Shown one piece after another: positions 20,909-21,317 of a DNA stretch of 21,317 nucleotides; positions within the stretch are counted from its first letter, which is position 1; the number at the start of each line of letters is the position of its first letter. The translations under genes and the position numbers were made by a program. The notes under the pieces are model-generated. The model made no database searches. It was not told the origin of the DNA and saw nothing but the letters and a program-made list of their open reading frames with translations. Origin of the DNA: JANYJA01 sp038229055 (GTDB lineage: Bacteria; Acidobacteriota; Terriglobia; Bryobacterales; Bryobacteraceae); assembly GCA_038229055.1 (NCBI GenBank), contig JBBROU010000090.1:1-21317 (forward strand), written 5' to 3'.

Positions 20909-21154
20909 ACATCTCCGTTTCATTCCGGTTCATGTCCCGCACGGATATAATGCGTATCCGGTCGCGACGTACGGTGAATGCAATAAACAGCCGCCTGTCG
21001 CTGCGAACGACGAGTGGCTCGTAAAAGAATACATCCTCGGCCTCTTCAGGCGTGAAATGATGCCGTTCCCAGTCTTTTTTGTTTTTGCTTCATCCCATTC
21101 AAAGCCAGTGCAGTTCTGCAGTGGATCTGCGCCAGGAATAGATATCAGAAACAA
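20880..21154 (-). pseudogene. BrnT-family toxin, frameshifted and internally shortened
   Basis: Minus-strand translation gives CTGFEWDEAKTKK and then loses homology. In the -1 frame the family sequence resumes exactly (DWERHHFTPEEAEDVFF, EPLVV, then FIAFTVRRDRIRIISVRDMN and NRNETEMYARYEK) and stops at 20880-20882. The switch falls on an A-AAA-AAG run (21074-21080). The spacing from FEWDE to the following H is normal for the family once the -1 shift is made. A second defect is visible: RSD joins directly to RRLF, so about 20 residues that usually carry the H-S-x-x-E-x-R and G-x-T-x-x-G-R part are missing. The toxin (an RelE-like mRNA-cutting RNase in intact relatives) is therefore probably dead. 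The start is unclear: TTG 21154 is the only standard candidate. Confidence 0.72.
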
Positions 21155-21317
21155 CCAACGTATACAAAAATTGGTGTGATACCCGGCGATAAGAAAAGTT
21201 CAGGGTTCGTCCTTTGTTCGTCTAGCGAAAAAATTGAACCAGACGAAGTAACTTCACTGCTGTCCGGGACATGAGTTTTTAATTCCCGCCAAAGCCCTGA
21301 AACTGGATGAGTTAAGC
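21155..21317. other. Right end: no supported gene; palindrome and inverted repeats
   Basis: This 163-base stretch is about 45% GC against roughly 60% elsewhere. It holds a perfect 11-base palindrome TGTCCGGGACA (21261-21271), a 7-base inverted repeat TTCGTCT/AGACGAA (21217-21223 and 21241-21247) and a direct repeat GTTCGTC (21205-21211, 21216-21222). On the minus strand CTGAAC and TATCAC with a 16-base spacer could be the toxin-antitoxin promoter. A 57-codon open frame without a visible start (minus, to 21145) resembles nothing I know. The repeats may be an operator or a mobile-element end. Confidence 0.3.

Noticed and set aside
21074..21080. A-AAA-AAG as programmed -1 frameshifting controlling an active toxin
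   Set aside because: The exact heptamer and frame fit, but there is no strong downstream stem-loop within 10 bases, the upstream Shine-Dalgarno-like element is weak, and the product lacks about 20 central residues. Gene decay or an indel error is simpler.
21145..21317. 57-codon open frame without a start on the minus strand at the right edge
   Set aside because: It has no recognised motif, overlaps the likely promoter and start region of the toxin remnant, and is short enough to occur by chance. Sequence beyond the window would settle it.
1..21317. The window as a biosynthetic cluster, phage or defence island
   Set aside because: Apart from the toxin-antitoxin remnant, the genes are housekeeping, envelope or catabolic types in short separate transcription units; no integrase, phage structural, synthase or nuclease-defence genes were seen.

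Overview
The window is about 21.3 kb of high-GC (roughly 60%) bacterial DNA that reads as ordinary chromosome from the phylum Acidobacteriota, most like the Bryobacterales/Solibacter side. The basis is a secreted VWFA-related protein of the acidobacterial type (15777-16886), a secreted protein opening with a carboxypeptidase-regulatory-like domain (left edge), several secreted beta-rich proteins, and dense short-gap packing with many GTG/TTG starts. No rRNA, tRNA, CRISPR array or complete insertion sequence was seen.

Layout. 1-738 (-): start of a secreted protein, cut by the window edge and broken by one frameshift. 932-3501 (+): a membrane beta-glycan-type GT2 glycosyltransferase, coupled by an ATGA overlap to a threonine dehydratase-like PLP enzyme. 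3570-3719: a 49-aa membrane protein. 3800-6169: a secreted M1-type zinc peptidase. 6206-8743: ComEC/Rec2. 8708-9022 (-): a DUF2007-type protein that overlaps the comEC 3' end. 9094-11729 (+): a tight cluster of a YtxH-type protein, a metallo-beta-lactamase-fold hydrolase and a P5C dehydrogenase. 11899-13389 (+): two exported beta-repeat proteins. 13391-14533 (-): a Gfo/Idh/MocA oxidoreductase. 14588-16886 (+): a small membrane protein, a rhomboid protease and the VWFA-related protein. 16987-17439: a stand-alone receiver domain. 17462-19297: a GH3 beta-N-acetylhexosaminidase. 19372-20634: trigger factor. 20636-21154 (-): a BrnT/CopG-type toxin-antitoxin remnant on locally AT-richer DNA.

Themes. 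Envelope and export functions dominate: glycan synthesis, GH3 glycan cleavage, secreted peptidase, rhomboid, ComEC, trigger factor and several exported beta-domain proteins. Amino-acid catabolism appears twice (threonine/serine dehydratase and P5C dehydrogenase). I saw no evidence that the window as a whole forms one new system.

The points most worth a second look are: (i) the toxin gene at the right end is broken twice, by a -1 frameshift at an A-AAA-AAG run and by loss of a central segment, while its antitoxin looks intact; (ii) the GH3 enzyme appears to have a hidden signal peptide that needs an ATT start codon; (iii) the left-edge gene and the M1 peptidase share an apparently paralogous N-terminal domain; (iv) convergent neighbours meet with a single base between stop codons at two places. 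Both frameshifts lie near the ends of the window, so sequencing or assembly error has to be excluded before giving them biological meaning.
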